This document shows, in pieces, positions 1 through 10,833 of a stretch of DNA of 64,000 nucleotides (position 1 is its first letter; every line of letters begins with the position of its first letter). The position numbers were made by a program, and so were the translations under genes. The DNA is from Gibbula magus (Eukaryota; Mollusca; Gastropoda; Trochida; Trochidae): NCBI GenBank assembly GCA_936450465.1, contig OW388302.1, positions 15,091,530-15,155,529 of the forward strand, in the 5' to 3' direction. Under the pieces are notes generated by a model. It saw nothing but the letters and a program-made list of their open reading frames with translations, had not been told where the DNA came from and searched no databases.

Positions 1-136
1 TATTTTGTCATGTCTTTTACACACGTGTATAAGAACTAGAGAACTAGAAACAGAATACTAAACTCCCTCCAAATAAATACCATTTTACTCGTGAAGGATA
101 TGGTAATCTAAAGTCGTGTAAATATAATTGTATTAA

Positions 137-246
137 AGGCACTGTAGCACGTTTTTTTGCATATTTTGTTTTGTCAAATTTGCTATTTATCATTGAAGTT
201 TATACAATATATCGTTATATTAGAAAGTAAAACATCTCATTACACG
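137..246 (+). mobile_element. TTAA-flanked MITE, 5' part only
   Basis: The sequence starts directly after TTAA with AGGCACTGTAGCACG, the terminal motif shared with the elements at 29482 and 33266. The following 100 bases resemble the first 100 bases of the 33266 copy, including a shared stretch ending near 'cttattacac'. The 3' part is missing and a SINE tail follows. Non-autonomous DNA transposon of piggyBac-like type is inferred from the TTAA target and the terminal motif. Confidence 0.5.
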
Positions 247-334
247 GTCCGATCAGCCATATCTATAGAAATCTGTATTCGATTGAAATGGTTCGACGTA
301 TAAACCGACAGTGATGTCGAACGACAACTGTCTG

Positions 335-440
335 CAGTAGAGAACTGTGGGCTTCCTCCCTGCCATAATACTAGCAGTCGCGATATAAGTGAAATACTCT
401 TGAAAGCGGCGTTAAACCCCAAATCATCTCATCTCATTCA
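335..440 (+). mobile_element. SINE 3' part (tRNA-derived family)
   Basis: The stretch reads 'gggcttcctccctgcc' and then runs through 'gatataagtgaaatactctt' to 'gcggcgttaaacccc'. It matches the 3' body of the full-length SINE at 17818-18130. The tRNA-like head is absent, so this is a truncated copy. Confidence 0.6.
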
Positions 441-890
441 CGAGTGAATTGGTATAAATTAGGAGGGAGATTAGTATTCAATTAGTATTAGTATTAGATC
501 AATCATTAGCCCATATTTTAACATTGGTGAAGATTGACCTTAGGTCTAACATCGGTTAGTGGAGCGCTTCCCTGTTTATTACTCGCCCTGATTAATCAGG
601 CGAAATATTCGACAGTGTCATGAAACTTCCATTGCAGTGATCAGATACGACGGTTCTAACATTGTGACCGCACTGTACATTATTGTGACGTCATACGTGC
701 GGCGGTATTACACTAGTTTAATTTTGTTGTGTAAATTAACATTTTGCTGTAGCATCCTTAGCCGGCGGCTACTAAGATTAAGAAACAAGATCTCAGCTTT
801 CAATAATGCGTGTGCTTGCGGCTCAAGGTCTGGACAGGAAACAGAACTCTCATTTGAATCTTCCAATCGCTGCGACGCTTACAAACAACA
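441..890. other. No gene recognised
   Basis: An open frame of about 96 codons (637-927, plus) runs into the LINE fragment that follows, shows no family resemblance and starts with a non-ATG codon. I see no convincing feature here. Confidence 0.4.
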
Positions 891-1250
891 GAACAGAACA
901 GTCTATTTAGTATATTTGGCCATGTGACCAATAGTACAGTGGTTGTAATGTTTATGATAACAAGTGAATGAGAGCGCTTATCACTTTCTTAATCTGAATT
1001 TTTGTTCACAGAAAAGAGCTAGGTTAAATAACAATTCATCATTTGGAGATATAAACTTTAACAATGATTGGTACTTAAAATAATATAAGGCTAAATATAG
1101 TATACGCAGTTGTTGATAATATGGACATATCAGCAAAATATAATAGCCATCTTCCTCTCCTTCTGTACAGAATTCGCATGAAGCGTCATTACAATCTAAA
1201 ACATGGGTAATCTACATATATACCTACATATATCTAAATTTCGTTAGGGC
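890..1250 (-). mobile_element. LINE 3' terminal fragment
   Basis: On the minus strand this encodes the end of a non-LTR retrotransposon polyprotein, with Cys-Glu-Phe-Cys followed by an acidic stretch and 'ILLICPYYQQLR', the CCHC-like C-terminal knuckle of many LINE reverse transcriptases. The 3' UTR ends in AATAGACTGTTCTGTTCTG. The same sequence occurs in the other orientation at 30000-30395, so the two are copies of one family. It is heavily 5'-truncated and has frame breaks. Confidence 0.75.
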
Positions 1251-1474
1251 CCTCCTTTGATGGTTGAATTGAACTCATATTTCTCAGGTTGAAAAAAAAG
1301 AGATTTAAAAGTAGAATACATACATAAAACATCACAGCATCACCTAAGTGAGATGGTAAGCAGTGCTCTGATTGGTAGAATCTAAGCTGGTAGTTGTGTA
1401 CAAAGACTGTGATCTGGATTTTATCAGAAACTACAATACAATATCAACCTAACAAGAAATGTTCAGCCCTTTAA

Positions 1475-1640
1475 AGGCACTGTACTACGACGTTCTCACT
1501 GAAATAAAGTGCTCTCACAAAAAAAAAATTAAAATAAGTGTTGCCATAACCTAAATGATACTCCTCAATGAAAACAGTTTTCAAACGAATGTACAAAGTT
1601 CGGTTAAGCCCAGTCTGATTAAAATATACCGTTACCCGAG
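1475..1640 (+). mobile_element. TTAA-flanked MITE fragment
   Basis: TTAA is followed by AGGCACTGTACTACG, a variant of the terminal motif at 137, 16313 and 29139. Downstream similarity to 16313 is visible around 'aaataaagtg' and 'cgaatgtaca'. No 3' terminus is visible. Confidence 0.5.
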
Positions 1641-3640
1641 GAATACAAGTTGCAAAATACTACATTCATCTGTATACGAACTCATATCGTTCGGAGGTTT
1701 CCTTGGCAAAAACTTGTAGCGAAATTCAAAAGAACCAGTTCGTATCCCGATATGAACTATTTTGTAGATTAATTTTCTCGGAACAGGTTCGGTTTTAGTC
1801 AGACTGCGGTAAAGCCATGCAGTACTATTCCCATCTGCAAAGTAGCTCCTGCAACCAAAACATAACATATATATCAAACTAACGAAATATATAACAAATA
1901 TATCAAATTAACGTTATAATAATAATAATAATATTATATTTATAATGCGCACATATCCATGCACAATGCATACTCAAGGCGCTACACAATTATTACCCTG
2001 AAGGAATCGTACTTTCAGTGCTGCCTATGAAGCGCTCCGCGCGACCGATAAGGTCCATACGTTCCCATATCCAGGTACCCATTTGTACAGCTGGGTGAAC
2101 TTAGTACAATGTTGATGAAGTGCCTTGCCCAAGGACGCAACACAGTATTAGACCCACAGTTATCCGTGTATCTCACACATTAGTAAACGACATAGCTATT
2201 AATCGTGAATTAATCTAATTCATCTGTGTTCACTGGCTTCGAGAGTTATCTCAGTTCATTTATTTATAATGAAAACAACAAAGGACCCAGAACATATCCT
2301 CGCCGTATCCCTATAGAATAATCAAACACGTATGAGAAGCAGTGTCCATAGCGTGTTTCAGGGATTTGATTTAACCAAGATAATAGCTAGTCCTACATAG
2401 GTTATCAATGATCAATCAAAGTGTACATAAAGGTGTGCATGCAGGACATTTGTATTTCTATGTTTTCAACAGTGAACCATGTCGATCTCTCGTGTCGGAT
2501 TCTAATTTCCGTTTAAGAACATACACTGACGGGAAAAAGAAAATATATCACTCAGTTGTATTTATCATACATGTATGTGTAAGTCAAATATCTCGAGTTT
2601 TCGACGTCGTATTAAAAAACTGACTAGTTTGGGAAATTAGTCCAAAACATTAAATCAGTCAAATAATACATCTACGCAGGTTAAATTTTTTTATTGAAAT
2701 TTTAAATTTTAAATTTTAAATTTCCCCAAAATTAATGTTGATAAAACACAACTGTTCATCGACATATAGCACATACTCTATGTGAATATCAATAAATGTG
2801 CCCCTTCACACATTCACAAACATGGTAGGGGTCATGTTGATGTAAATCTCACTTCTTCCCCTGTCTACTTTAGATAATGATATTTTAGTTATAATCACCA
2901 ATTATCATTCAAACTACTGCCGAAAGGTGTTATTGTATCGGGCCCTAATCATATGCATCTCATTTCTTTAAACTATTGAATTAATCGAAAACAAGTGAGT
3001 GTTATACTTTATTTTGCCCGTCAGTTTATATAGGAGAAGTAATCTTGCATATCTTGTTGAGATGCTTTTTTTAAAGCGCTAGTGACATCTGAAGACATCG
3101 ACGTTAATCCCATTTACACACACGTGATTTCTGTGCAGATGTCTAGCAATTCAGGGTTTATAAACTGAAGTTACATTGCACCACCGAACGTCATTAGACA
3201 AGAATGTTGTTGTTTTAGGCCACCGGCACATATTCGCAAGAGTTACAATGTACATTCATAGTAAATTTGCAAGAATAAGGCGCTCGTTGCCACTCGGTAA
3301 AAGCTATCAGTGATATAACAAGGTTAAATTTGGGTGATCAGTGATTGTTTCGATGAGTAGCGTTCTGATATGTCTTTGTAATGTAAATCTTCATACAAAC
3401 AGTCAAATGGAAATTTAGGAATATAAATTGTCCAGTCTGTTTACATACATACCCAATTTTATATTTGACAAAAAAGTTTCTATCAGATATTGCTATCAAG
3501 GATGCTTGTGAAAATAAATAATCGTGATTTCTACTAAAAGGAAATCTTTTTCTATATGAGACCTTAGAGATGGAAGATAATATTTATTCATAGAAACCTA
3601 CTGTTTCATGGTCGATTAAATTATATTACTTTTATAAAAC
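1641..3640. other. Non-coding, AT-rich
   Basis: There is a short (TAA)n tract near 1917-1935. The sequence 'tacgaactcatatcgttcgg' near 1674 recurs near 27168, which marks an unclassified dispersed repeat. No supported gene was found. Confidence 0.4.
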
Positions 3641-3646
3641 AGCAAA

Positions 3647-3786
3647 TATATATATACTGAACAAAATAAGTTAGGGATATTGCAATTTTTATGATTAATA
3701 TTTCATTAATGAGTTAATAAATATATCATTATTCACAATTTCATAATTAATAGATATTCCTAATTATGTTTGTCCAGTATATATAC
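3647..3786. mobile_element. Small MITE (about 140 bp)
   Basis: The ends are imperfect inverted repeats of about 31 bp: ATATATACTGAACAAAATAA at the left and, read inverted, ATATATACTGGACAAACATA at the right, both followed by a TTAGG.ATAT stretch. The interior is AT-rich with no coding capacity. A flanking TA/TATA target would fit a Tc1/mariner-type MITE. Confidence 0.55.
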
Positions 3787-4139
3787 AATGTACAATAGAC
3801 CTGAGGCCTTAATGGAATATGACATGACATGAACTGGACGATACTTTGTTATTATTTACATTACTTCCATATCATATACACAAACACAATTTGCACCAGT
3901 ATATCAACAGTAAACATTGTCTGATAGGAGAGTAGACAATGTAGCAGAAAAAAACAACTGTGTGATATCACAGAAGCATTACCTACCAGTTTAACAAACA
4001 TATTTCATTCAGATATTGTGATATTTGCATTCATAACATTCTGCTATGTTGGTGTCCAAGAACACATAGTGTTAAACTAATGAGAGTAATTCGGGTAATA
4101 CCATATTTTCAAATGAACTGATAAACATTTTGTAACTGC

Positions 4140-5288
4140 CTTTTCACAAGAAGTCACTAGTCACTATGAACTTTCAAAATCAGAAGTTTTGGAAAAAGAC
4201 AAACTAGAAAGTTTGTTGACTAATGAAATCCGATGTGGATTACTGTAATGACACCTCTACATTTGTAAATCACTGATAAGTGTTAGAGGTCTGTCTAGAC
4301 TGGTTACTTTTACAATTGACACAACGGTTGTCTCAATCTTACTGTATGGTTCTGAAATCTTGGGGGTTGAAAATTGACCCTGATAGAAAAACTACACAGA
4401 AAATTCCTAAAATTGGCGACTATTTTCAGAAACTCTACGCCAAATTGTGCATTGCTCGGTGAATTTGGAAGAGAAGCTCTATATACTAGAATTTATGTAA
4501 GAATGATACATTATTGGCATAGGATAGCTACTAACAACGAAACATTAAAGATATCTAGTTTATTATATACATTTATTCCGCACGAAAATGCAAACCGCGT
4601 GAAGAATCAACGATGGATTTCATTTATTAAAAAGATTTAAAACGATTGTGATTTATCCTTGGTATTTAGCAAACCATGGCTGTATACAACGTCTGGTCTC
4701 ACTTTTAAAATTTAACATATTCTATCCGATCAACACTTACAAAACTGGCAAAGTTCAGTTGGAAATAGTTTGAAAGGTATATACTACCAAATCTGTAAGA
4801 CATCCCCGTTATCTGTTCATGTCTACTATCCATTTTTAAGTAATCATAACTTTTCGATTGAAACCGGACGCTGGCAAGATATTTCAAAACATGAACGTTT
4901 ATGTAACTTATGTAATTCACCAGCTGTAGGAGACGAGTTTCATTACCTCTTTCGATGTGAAGCTCTTCTCCAACAACTTCTCGAGTATAATTATCCCACA
5001 TAATTTTATGAAATGTTCTAACCTTTTAGCAATTAAACAATAACTATTGACCACAAACAAGATTATATGTATAGAGCAGTTGTCATTATTTATAAACCAA
5101 ATACAATTTCGTAAACTCTTAGTAAGTATTTGTACATTGCACATCTGTATTGCCCTACTTGTATATGTATAACATGTTTATATGCATATGCCATCTTGAT
5201 CGATTTATTCTATATTTAAATGTGTATGTATTATGCTCATGTACCACCGATGGTGAATTGAGTTAATAAAAACCTTGAACCTTGAAAA
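4140..5288 (+). mobile_element. LINE 3' fragment (broken reverse-transcriptase C-terminus)
   Basis: Three reading frames together give the C-terminal part of a LINE polyprotein. There is an 'LYGSEI' stretch near 4340, then 'IEKLHRKFLK' and a segment with 'LGEFGREALYTRIYVRMIHY', then 'ETGRW' and a Cys knuckle (RLCNLCN...VGDEFHYLFRC) at about 4860-4965. The 3' end is AATAAAAACC followed by short CCTTGAA tandem repeats, a typical LINE tail. Frameshifts and lack of the catalytic core make it a dead, 5'-truncated copy. A relative of the same knuckle type lies at 62890-63060. Confidence 0.8.
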
Positions 5289-5559
5289 AAACTCAAATAA
5301 ATTCCAAAATCGTATGATTATAACCTTTTCGTCACTAATTGTCCATAACTGTTTGAAGAACCAGTTATTCCCACATTTTGCATGGTGAAAGTCAAAATAA
5401 AATATCCTCTCTTTATGTTGTAAGTGTTTAATTCAATCCACCTATTCTAATATTGCGACAGCATCATATTTTATAAATGTAGGGGGTGCAACACTTATTT
5501 TACTAAACTCAGCAATAGAAACGTTCCCATACAAAATACAATATATATTTCCATCCACA

Positions 5560-6061
5560 GGAGATACATACGATTGAACCAGTGATACATCGCGTCTTCA
5601 GAACCAAACAATTATAAATATGAATTTTTCAGAACATTATCTGTTCATATTCCTGAGAATAACACTTTTTCAAGAAATCGTCGGAATCTCCTTAACTACA
5701 CGATAAAGAAGCGTCAAAAAGCGTTTCTTGGATTTGGACGGTTTTGTGACGTCCTACAGTAACGATGCGTCAATAAATTATAACCCAAGAAGGTTATCTA
5801 TATCGACGGCATCTTTAATTTTTTTAATTTCTACTTGTTTATATGTTTAAACTTTAAAACCAAACATTGTTTCAAACAAAACCCCTTGAAAACCCGATGT
5901 AAGCACCCCATGTGTATTTGAAAATATATAAAAAATATCATACTCTGATTCATGAAAGTGTGAGTACTATTCTACAAGACATGTGTCTATCAAATACATT
6001 CGAAATCTACTTTCTCCGACATTAATATTACATGTTATACTCTTTTTAAAATGTGGGGACG
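5560..6061 (+). repeat. Interspersed repeat copy interrupted by the virus-like element
   Basis: Similar to 21030-21425 and to the inverse of 24990-25430. Shared landmarks are 'tcttcagaaccaa', 'cattatctgttcatat', 'tccttaac.a.acgataaag', 'gcgtcaaaaagcg' and 'aagaaggttat'. In the other copies the repeat ends in 'gaaaatga..t...tttctttt' followed by a GTTGAGTGTA-like terminus. Here that end is split: the left part stops at GGGACG (6056-6061) and resumes at 12445 with GGGACG followed by 'tttcttttgcacatgacta'. Confidence 0.75.
6056..6061. other. Target-site duplication, left copy (GGGACG)
   Basis: GGGACG stands directly before the left inverted repeat and is repeated directly after the right inverted repeat (12445-12450). 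One copy is expected at the empty site, as judged from related repeats at 16.1 kb and 21.4 kb. A 6-bp duplication is typical of Polinton-type integrases. Confidence 0.75.
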
Positions 6062-6350
6062 TGTTGTAGGGACGTTAACATAGTTCCTTTTTTGACGCCA
6101 TTTTGAATAATTAATGAGCATGCACCTGGGTTTTTTTAATCCTTCTATTGTTAACGAACAATGGCCTTTTGAATTAAGGAGTATAATGGCCTTGCTAAGT
6201 GAGGAACACCTGGCCCTTTGAAGCGAGGCACACCTGACACCTGGCCTGTGACTTAATGTCTCAGAAAGACATTATAATTCCCCAACTCTCTCAGTTGAGG
6301 AATCATTCTCAGTTGACTCTTGAGAGTATAAGATGCTCCTGACTTCACTA
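6062..6350 (+). repeat. Left terminal inverted repeat
   Basis: The inverse of 12035-12444. The outer 140 bases are almost identical to the right arm (GTTAACATAGTTCC, then a stretch with AATTAATGAGCATGCACC and AATTAAGGAGTATAATGG). The similarity continues past CACCTGGCCTGTGACTTAATG to about 6350. The left arm is shorter because the right arm has extra CACCTG-containing repeat units. Confidence 0.85.
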
Positions 6351-7370
6351 TACTTGTTGGATATTACTAAATGGATAACCGTGATATACATGTGTGTGAT
6401 TCTTGTTCCTATTGGATACCAAACTTTATAAATATTTATACATGTGAAATATTGGATACTCTGGACATTGGAAATTACCCTTATAAATTTGTGAAAAAAA
6501 ATGTTAGATGAAGTAAGTACTCACCCCTTATAGTGAATTTAGACACATCCCCAGGCAACAGTAAAATCCATGATGAAAGTGGTATATATCCAAATTGAAC
6601 AGTAGATTCTTGAATCCAAGAGTAATTCAAAAATCAGCTGGTAGCATAGCCCCGCCAACAGTATCCCGTAAGTTGATTCCATGTTTTCAGCACATTGTAA
6701 TTTAGCTTGGACAAGTAAATCATATATGTGAACGATACAGAATTATAAAATAACTGTATTCCACTATACATGAGTTATTTGCCCAGTAGTTTTGACTATA
6801 TTAAAAATATAAATATACACACATATAAATACAACTATTTTTCATCAATAACAATTAAGTGATATCAACATTAAACAATATTTACAAAAACATTAACTGT
6901 TGTTTGATAAGGTAGACATGGTCTGTATGAACGGTAGATACACAAACAAGGGTACACAAAACACCATAATGACTTATCTCATATTGACATTCTTCATTTC
7001 TGAAAATTACAACAACAATTGTTCTGAATTTCTGACTACAATGTAATAAAAAAAATACAACATACCCATTGAAAAAAGTCTTCTTTTATGGCATACAGAT
7101 TCATACTGAGGCAGGATTCCAAATTGTTACAGTCGCCATATTGAATTCAATGCTTTATTATACTTGTAATATACTCAGAATAAAAATAATCAGTATGCTA
7201 TCGTACTTACTGTGTAGCTGACATCGGTAGCTTTAAATCGATATATAAAGTGTCCAAATCCAATATTTATGAAGTGAGATATTCAACATTTAAAATTTTC
7301 GCAAATTTCGCCAACGCGCTCAAAAAAACAACAACAAGGACGAGTCCACTTTTTTTCAAGGGTAGTTGGA
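6351..7370. other. Non-coding left part of the element
   Basis: AT-rich, with stops in all frames. No motif of a polymerase, integrase or capsid gene is visible. It may be decayed coding sequence or spacer. Confidence 0.4.
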
Positions 7371-7384
7371 TAAGATGAGTCCAT

Positions 7385-8420
7385 TCCGAAAAATCACCAT
7401 AACGTCTTTATTTATGGATCAATTTCAATCATTCTTTTTGTATAGCAATGCTCATGACTTAAGCTATACGTCACAATCATCCATTTTAATTTTCACGACA
7501 ATATGACGTCATCATGACGTCATACATTACTTACTTCCGCAGGATGTCATGAATATCATTTCTGATGGTCTCATTGCATAGAACTCATCAAGACCTTTTC
7601 ATTGATATGTCATTTGTTTTTATACGATATCAATTGAGTGAGATAATCGTCAAAATGTATTAGGTCACGTGACTTCCTGTTTACAACTTCCTGTCAACAG
7701 TAAAATCGCCATCACTTCTTTATTTATGGGCGGATTTCAATAATTCGTTTTGTACTGTGAAGCTCACGACTTAAGCTATACTATCCACCTATTCATTTCA
7801 ATTTTTACGACAATATGACGTCATGATGACGTCATACAATGCTCATTTCAATGAGATCCGTCCTGTAAATATAAAAATCACCATAACTTCTTTATTTATG
7901 GATCGATTTCAATCATTCTTTTTGTATAGCAATGCTCATGACTTAAGCTATACGTCACAATCATCCATTTTAATTTTCACGACAATATGACGTCATCATG
8001 ACGTCATACATTACTCACTTCCGTAGAATGTCATGAATATCATCAAGACCTTTTCATTGATATGTCATTTGTTTTTATACGATATCTAATGAGTGAGAAA
8101 ATCATCAAAATGTATTAGGTCACGTGACTTTCTGTTTACAACTTCCTGTCAACAGAAAAATAACCATCACTTCTTTATTTATGGACCGATTTCAATCATT
8201 CTTTTTGTATAGTGATGCACACGACCTAAGCTATATTATCTACCCATTCATTTTCACGACAATATGACGTCATCATGACGTCATACAATACTCATTTCAA
8301 TGAGATTCGTCCTGTAAATAGCAAAATACCCATCATTTCTTTATTTCTGGAACAAATTCAATCCTTGTTTTTACATTGTGACTATTACGACTTCAGCTAT
8401 ACATGATAACTGAGTGAAGC
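7385..8420. repeat. Tandem repeat array with CRE-type palindromes
   Basis: About two copies of a roughly 480-bp dimeric unit plus a partial unit. Each half begins 'cttctttatttatgg.' and contains 'ttgtatagcaatgctcatga' or a variant. Four halves carry the palindrome TATGACGTCAT + one base + ATGACGTCATA, at 7502-7524, 7814-7836, 7986-8008 and 8263-8285. Each palindrome therefore has two TGACGTCA sites (the CRE/ATF consensus). The fifth half (from about 8323) has lost the palindrome. The array lies inside the element, downstream of the ATPase gene. Confidence 0.85.
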
Positions 8421-8599
8421 AGCCATAATGTGATGTATGCACTACTGAATGAACTCACTCTAAAATAGTAATTTTAAGCAACAGTCAGTACATTTCAATG
8501 AAAGAACACCATGTATTACCTTTGATTTGATGTTTTCCAACATCATACTTAATGTACTTTTAATCTTAAGATACAAATGGAGAAGATTTGTTCAATAGT

Positions 8600-8617
8600 T
8601 GATTTATTTTATTTGCC
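8600..8617 (-). terminator. Polyadenylation signal of the ATPase gene
   Basis: Read on the minus strand this is AAATAAAATAAATC, containing AATAAA, about 65 bp after the ATPase stop codon. A similar AAATAAAA stretch follows the diverged copy at 54.82 kb, so the signal appears conserved between copies. Confidence 0.5.
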
Positions 8618-8679
8618 CCGTTTGCTTGTAGAAGTAGAATTAGGGTTAAGGGCAGACCCTATGAATCTACTTTACAAAA

Positions 8680-10326
8680 TCAATTCTCAGCATTGTCTTC
8701 GTCATCATCAACATCATCAACATCATCAGCATCATCATCAGAAATATCAGAATCATTATCATCATCATCAGTAATATCAATCACCCATTGTTTATGTTTT
8801 GAAAGTTTAGCGAAAATGACATTTTCAACATTGTTCCTGTCATCAATAGAATTTAATAGTTCTTGAGTTGTGGGACCATCTTTCATATACAACATAAAAT
8901 GAAGAAATTGAGCATACATTGTTTTGAATGCCCTCCATAACAATTTGTCGAGTTTATCATCAATTACTTCTGCAGAATAACCATTCCTCTCATACTTCTC
9001 CTGTTTCTCTTCAAGGAAATCAGCGTTTATCTCACGAGCACGTTTAAACATGAGTCTTATGCCCTCTTCCTCAAGATCAGCTTGTTGTTTCTTTCTCTGA
9101 ACCCCCTTGGTAAAGGCGCTCATGTCATAATCCTCTACATCTTCATCATTCTTTTCCACTTTGGGGCATTCCTTGTCATGCAGATGACTTTGAAGGTTAT
9201 GAGTATTACTAAACACTTGTCCACAGTAGTCACAACATGCTAAAGATTTCTTCATAGGTCCACTCACTTCTTCTTCAAATTTTCTTTTAGTTGACATATT
9301 GGAGATTCCAGGTGGTGAACATTGTCTAAAACCTGTGTTCTCTGGGCACCACGTTTTCCTATGTTTTTGCAGGTCATGATGACTTTGGAAAACAATACCA
9401 CAGTCGTCACAGGAAAATGTCATATCTGTGATGTTTTCAGAGTACGTCTGTTCACTTCTGGGGTTAGTCTCTATATGAGAAATATTTTTCAGACTATTCT
9501 CTTTACATGCATTTGGACAAAGTCTTTGCCAGGGTGGTGTATCAGGTTTTAAATCAATTAAAAGATGACCATATGGTTTACTTGTAGCCTCTTCAAATGT
9601 TTGCATAAAATGTTGAGATCGAGTTGGATACATTTGACGACCCAAGGTCATAACAGGTTGCTGGTCTACTGGGTTGTTAAACAATATTAAATAATGCGAA
9701 TTCCGTCTCTGCGTTGGGTTTTTGCTGAAAAATAAATTTTGGTTGATAGAGATAACAGAGAGGTTGCGATGATGGGAACCTTCTGTAAACAAGTCAGTTA
9801 TTTTGGGATCTTTACTAGCCGTTGACATCAAATCATCAAGAACAATGGTATTTCTCACACTTGTGTCAAAAAAGTAGTCTTGGTCCAAATCTATGGGAAT
9901 ACCTTGAATAAACTCTACCGGAGGATACACCGACTGTAGAATGTCATCATAAAGAGGTTGCCAGCGACGATAAAGCCATACGATGCGTTGAGGCCAAGGT
10001 TTAATTTTTACACTTTCCAAAATGTGTCGAACAAGATACGATTTTCCGGATCCAGTTGGCCCGGAAACGGTCATGGTGAAGGGGTGTTGTAATTTAAAAT
10101 CTTGTGGTGGCCTTGCATCTTTAGATTCGATTGACTGTGATGGGGGCCGTGGCCCTGCTTCTTTAGACTTGTTTGACTGTGATGGGGGCTGTGGTTGTGA
10201 AGGTATAGATAATTGTTGTGATGGCAGTTGCTTCTCTTTTTCATTATTGTGCTTTAATCTTTTATGTCTCAACATAGCATCCTTTCTTGAAAACAGTTTC
10301 TGACAATACGGACATGATGCTTCCAT
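8680..10326 (-). CDS. Zinc-finger packaging-type P-loop ATPase
   Basis: The 548-residue frame starts at a true ATG (10326). An N-terminal C2H2 finger (C5, C8, H21, H26) is followed by a Ser/Gln/Pro-rich linker with two similar PPSQS-type segments. The ATPase core has Walker A GPTGSGKS at 89-96, a Walker-B-like strand NTIVLDDLM at 159-167 and a sensor-like SINQNLFF at 193-200. Two C2HC fingers follow (about 306-327 and 365-387), then a charged helical region and a strongly acidic tail from about 516. The core resembles A32/FtsK-HerA-type genome-packaging ATPases of Polintons, adintoviruses and large DNA viruses; DNA translocation into particles would be the family role, and this is inferred. 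The open frame is intact. A truncated, diverged relative lies at 54893-56107. Confidence 0.8.
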   Translation of the reverse strand: MEASCPYCQKLFSRKDAMLRHKRLKHNNEKEKQLPSQQLSIPSQPQPPSQSNKSKEAGPRPPSQSIESKDARPPQDFKLQHPFTMTVSGPTGSGKSYLVRHILESVKIKPWPQRIVWLYRRWQPLYDDILQSVYPPVEFIQGIPIDLDQDYFFDTSVRNTIVLDDLMSTASKDPKITDLFTEGSHHRNLSVISINQNLFFSKNPTQRRNSHYLILFNNPVDQQPVMTLGRQMYPTRSQHFMQTFEEATSKPYGHLLIDLKPDTPPWQRLCPNACKENSLKNISHIETNPRSEQTYSENITDMTFSCDDCGIVFQSHHDLQKHRKTWCPENTGFRQCSPPGISNMSTKRKFEEEVSGPMKKSLACCDYCGQVFSNTHNLQSHLHDKECPKVEKNDEDVEDYDMSAFTKGVQRKKQQADLEEEGIRLMFKRAREINADFLEEKQEKYERNGYSAEVIDDKLDKLLWRAFKTMYAQFLHFMLYMKDGPTTQELLNSIDDRNNVENVIFAKLSKHKQWVIDITDDDDNDSDISDDDADDVDDVDDDEDNAEN

Positions 10327-10378
10327 CGTGATCTTATATCAAGTGACGTGGAGTGTATGAAGACTATAGTTATAATAT

Positions 10379-10827
10379 ATGGTGGTGGTGGTGGTGTGTG
10401 GTGGTGGTGTATGTGGTGGTGGTGTGTGGTGGTGGTGGTGGTGGTGTGTGTGGTGGTGGTGGTGGTGGTGTATGTGGTGGTGTGTGTGTGGTGGTGGTGG
10501 TTGTGGTGGTGGTGTGTGTGGTGGTGGTGGTGGTATATGTGGTGGTGGTGGTGGTGGTGGTGGTGTGTGTGTGGTGGTGGTGGTGGTGGTGGTGGTGTGT
10601 GTGGTGGTGGTGGTGGTATATGTGGTGGTGGTGGTGGTGGTGGTGTGTGTGGTGGTGTGTGGTGGTGGTGTATGTGGTGGTGGTGTGTGGTGGTGGTGGT
10701 GGTGTGTGTGGTGGTGGTGGTGGTGGTATATGTGGTGGTGGTGTGTGTGGTGGTGGTGGTGGTGGTGGTGGTGTGTGTGGTGGTGGTGGTGGTATATGTG
10801 GTGGTGGTGGTGGTGGTGGTGGTGGTT
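10379..10827. repeat. Strand-asymmetric (TGG)n/(TG)n tract, about 450 bp
   Basis: The plus strand is almost only G and T, as TGG triplets interrupted by TGTGTG and TATATG at semi-regular spacing. It lies exactly between the ATPase start (10326) and the stop of the small basic gene (10834). Overlapping frames of poly-Gly, poly-Val or poly-Trp are artefacts of the repeat. Many GG runs make G-quadruplex formation by the plus strand plausible. Confidence 0.95.
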
Positions 10828-10833
10828 ATAGTG

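Noticed and set aside
637..927. 96-codon plus-strand frame
   Set aside because: It does not start with ATG in a good context and ends inside a LINE 3' UTR.
6351..8600. Hidden integrase, polymerase or capsid gene in the left part of the element
   Set aside because: No frame longer than a few dozen codons and no family motif on either strand; only repeats were found.
8577..8774. His-rich plus-strand frame
   Set aside because: It is the antisense of the Asp-rich ATPase tail.
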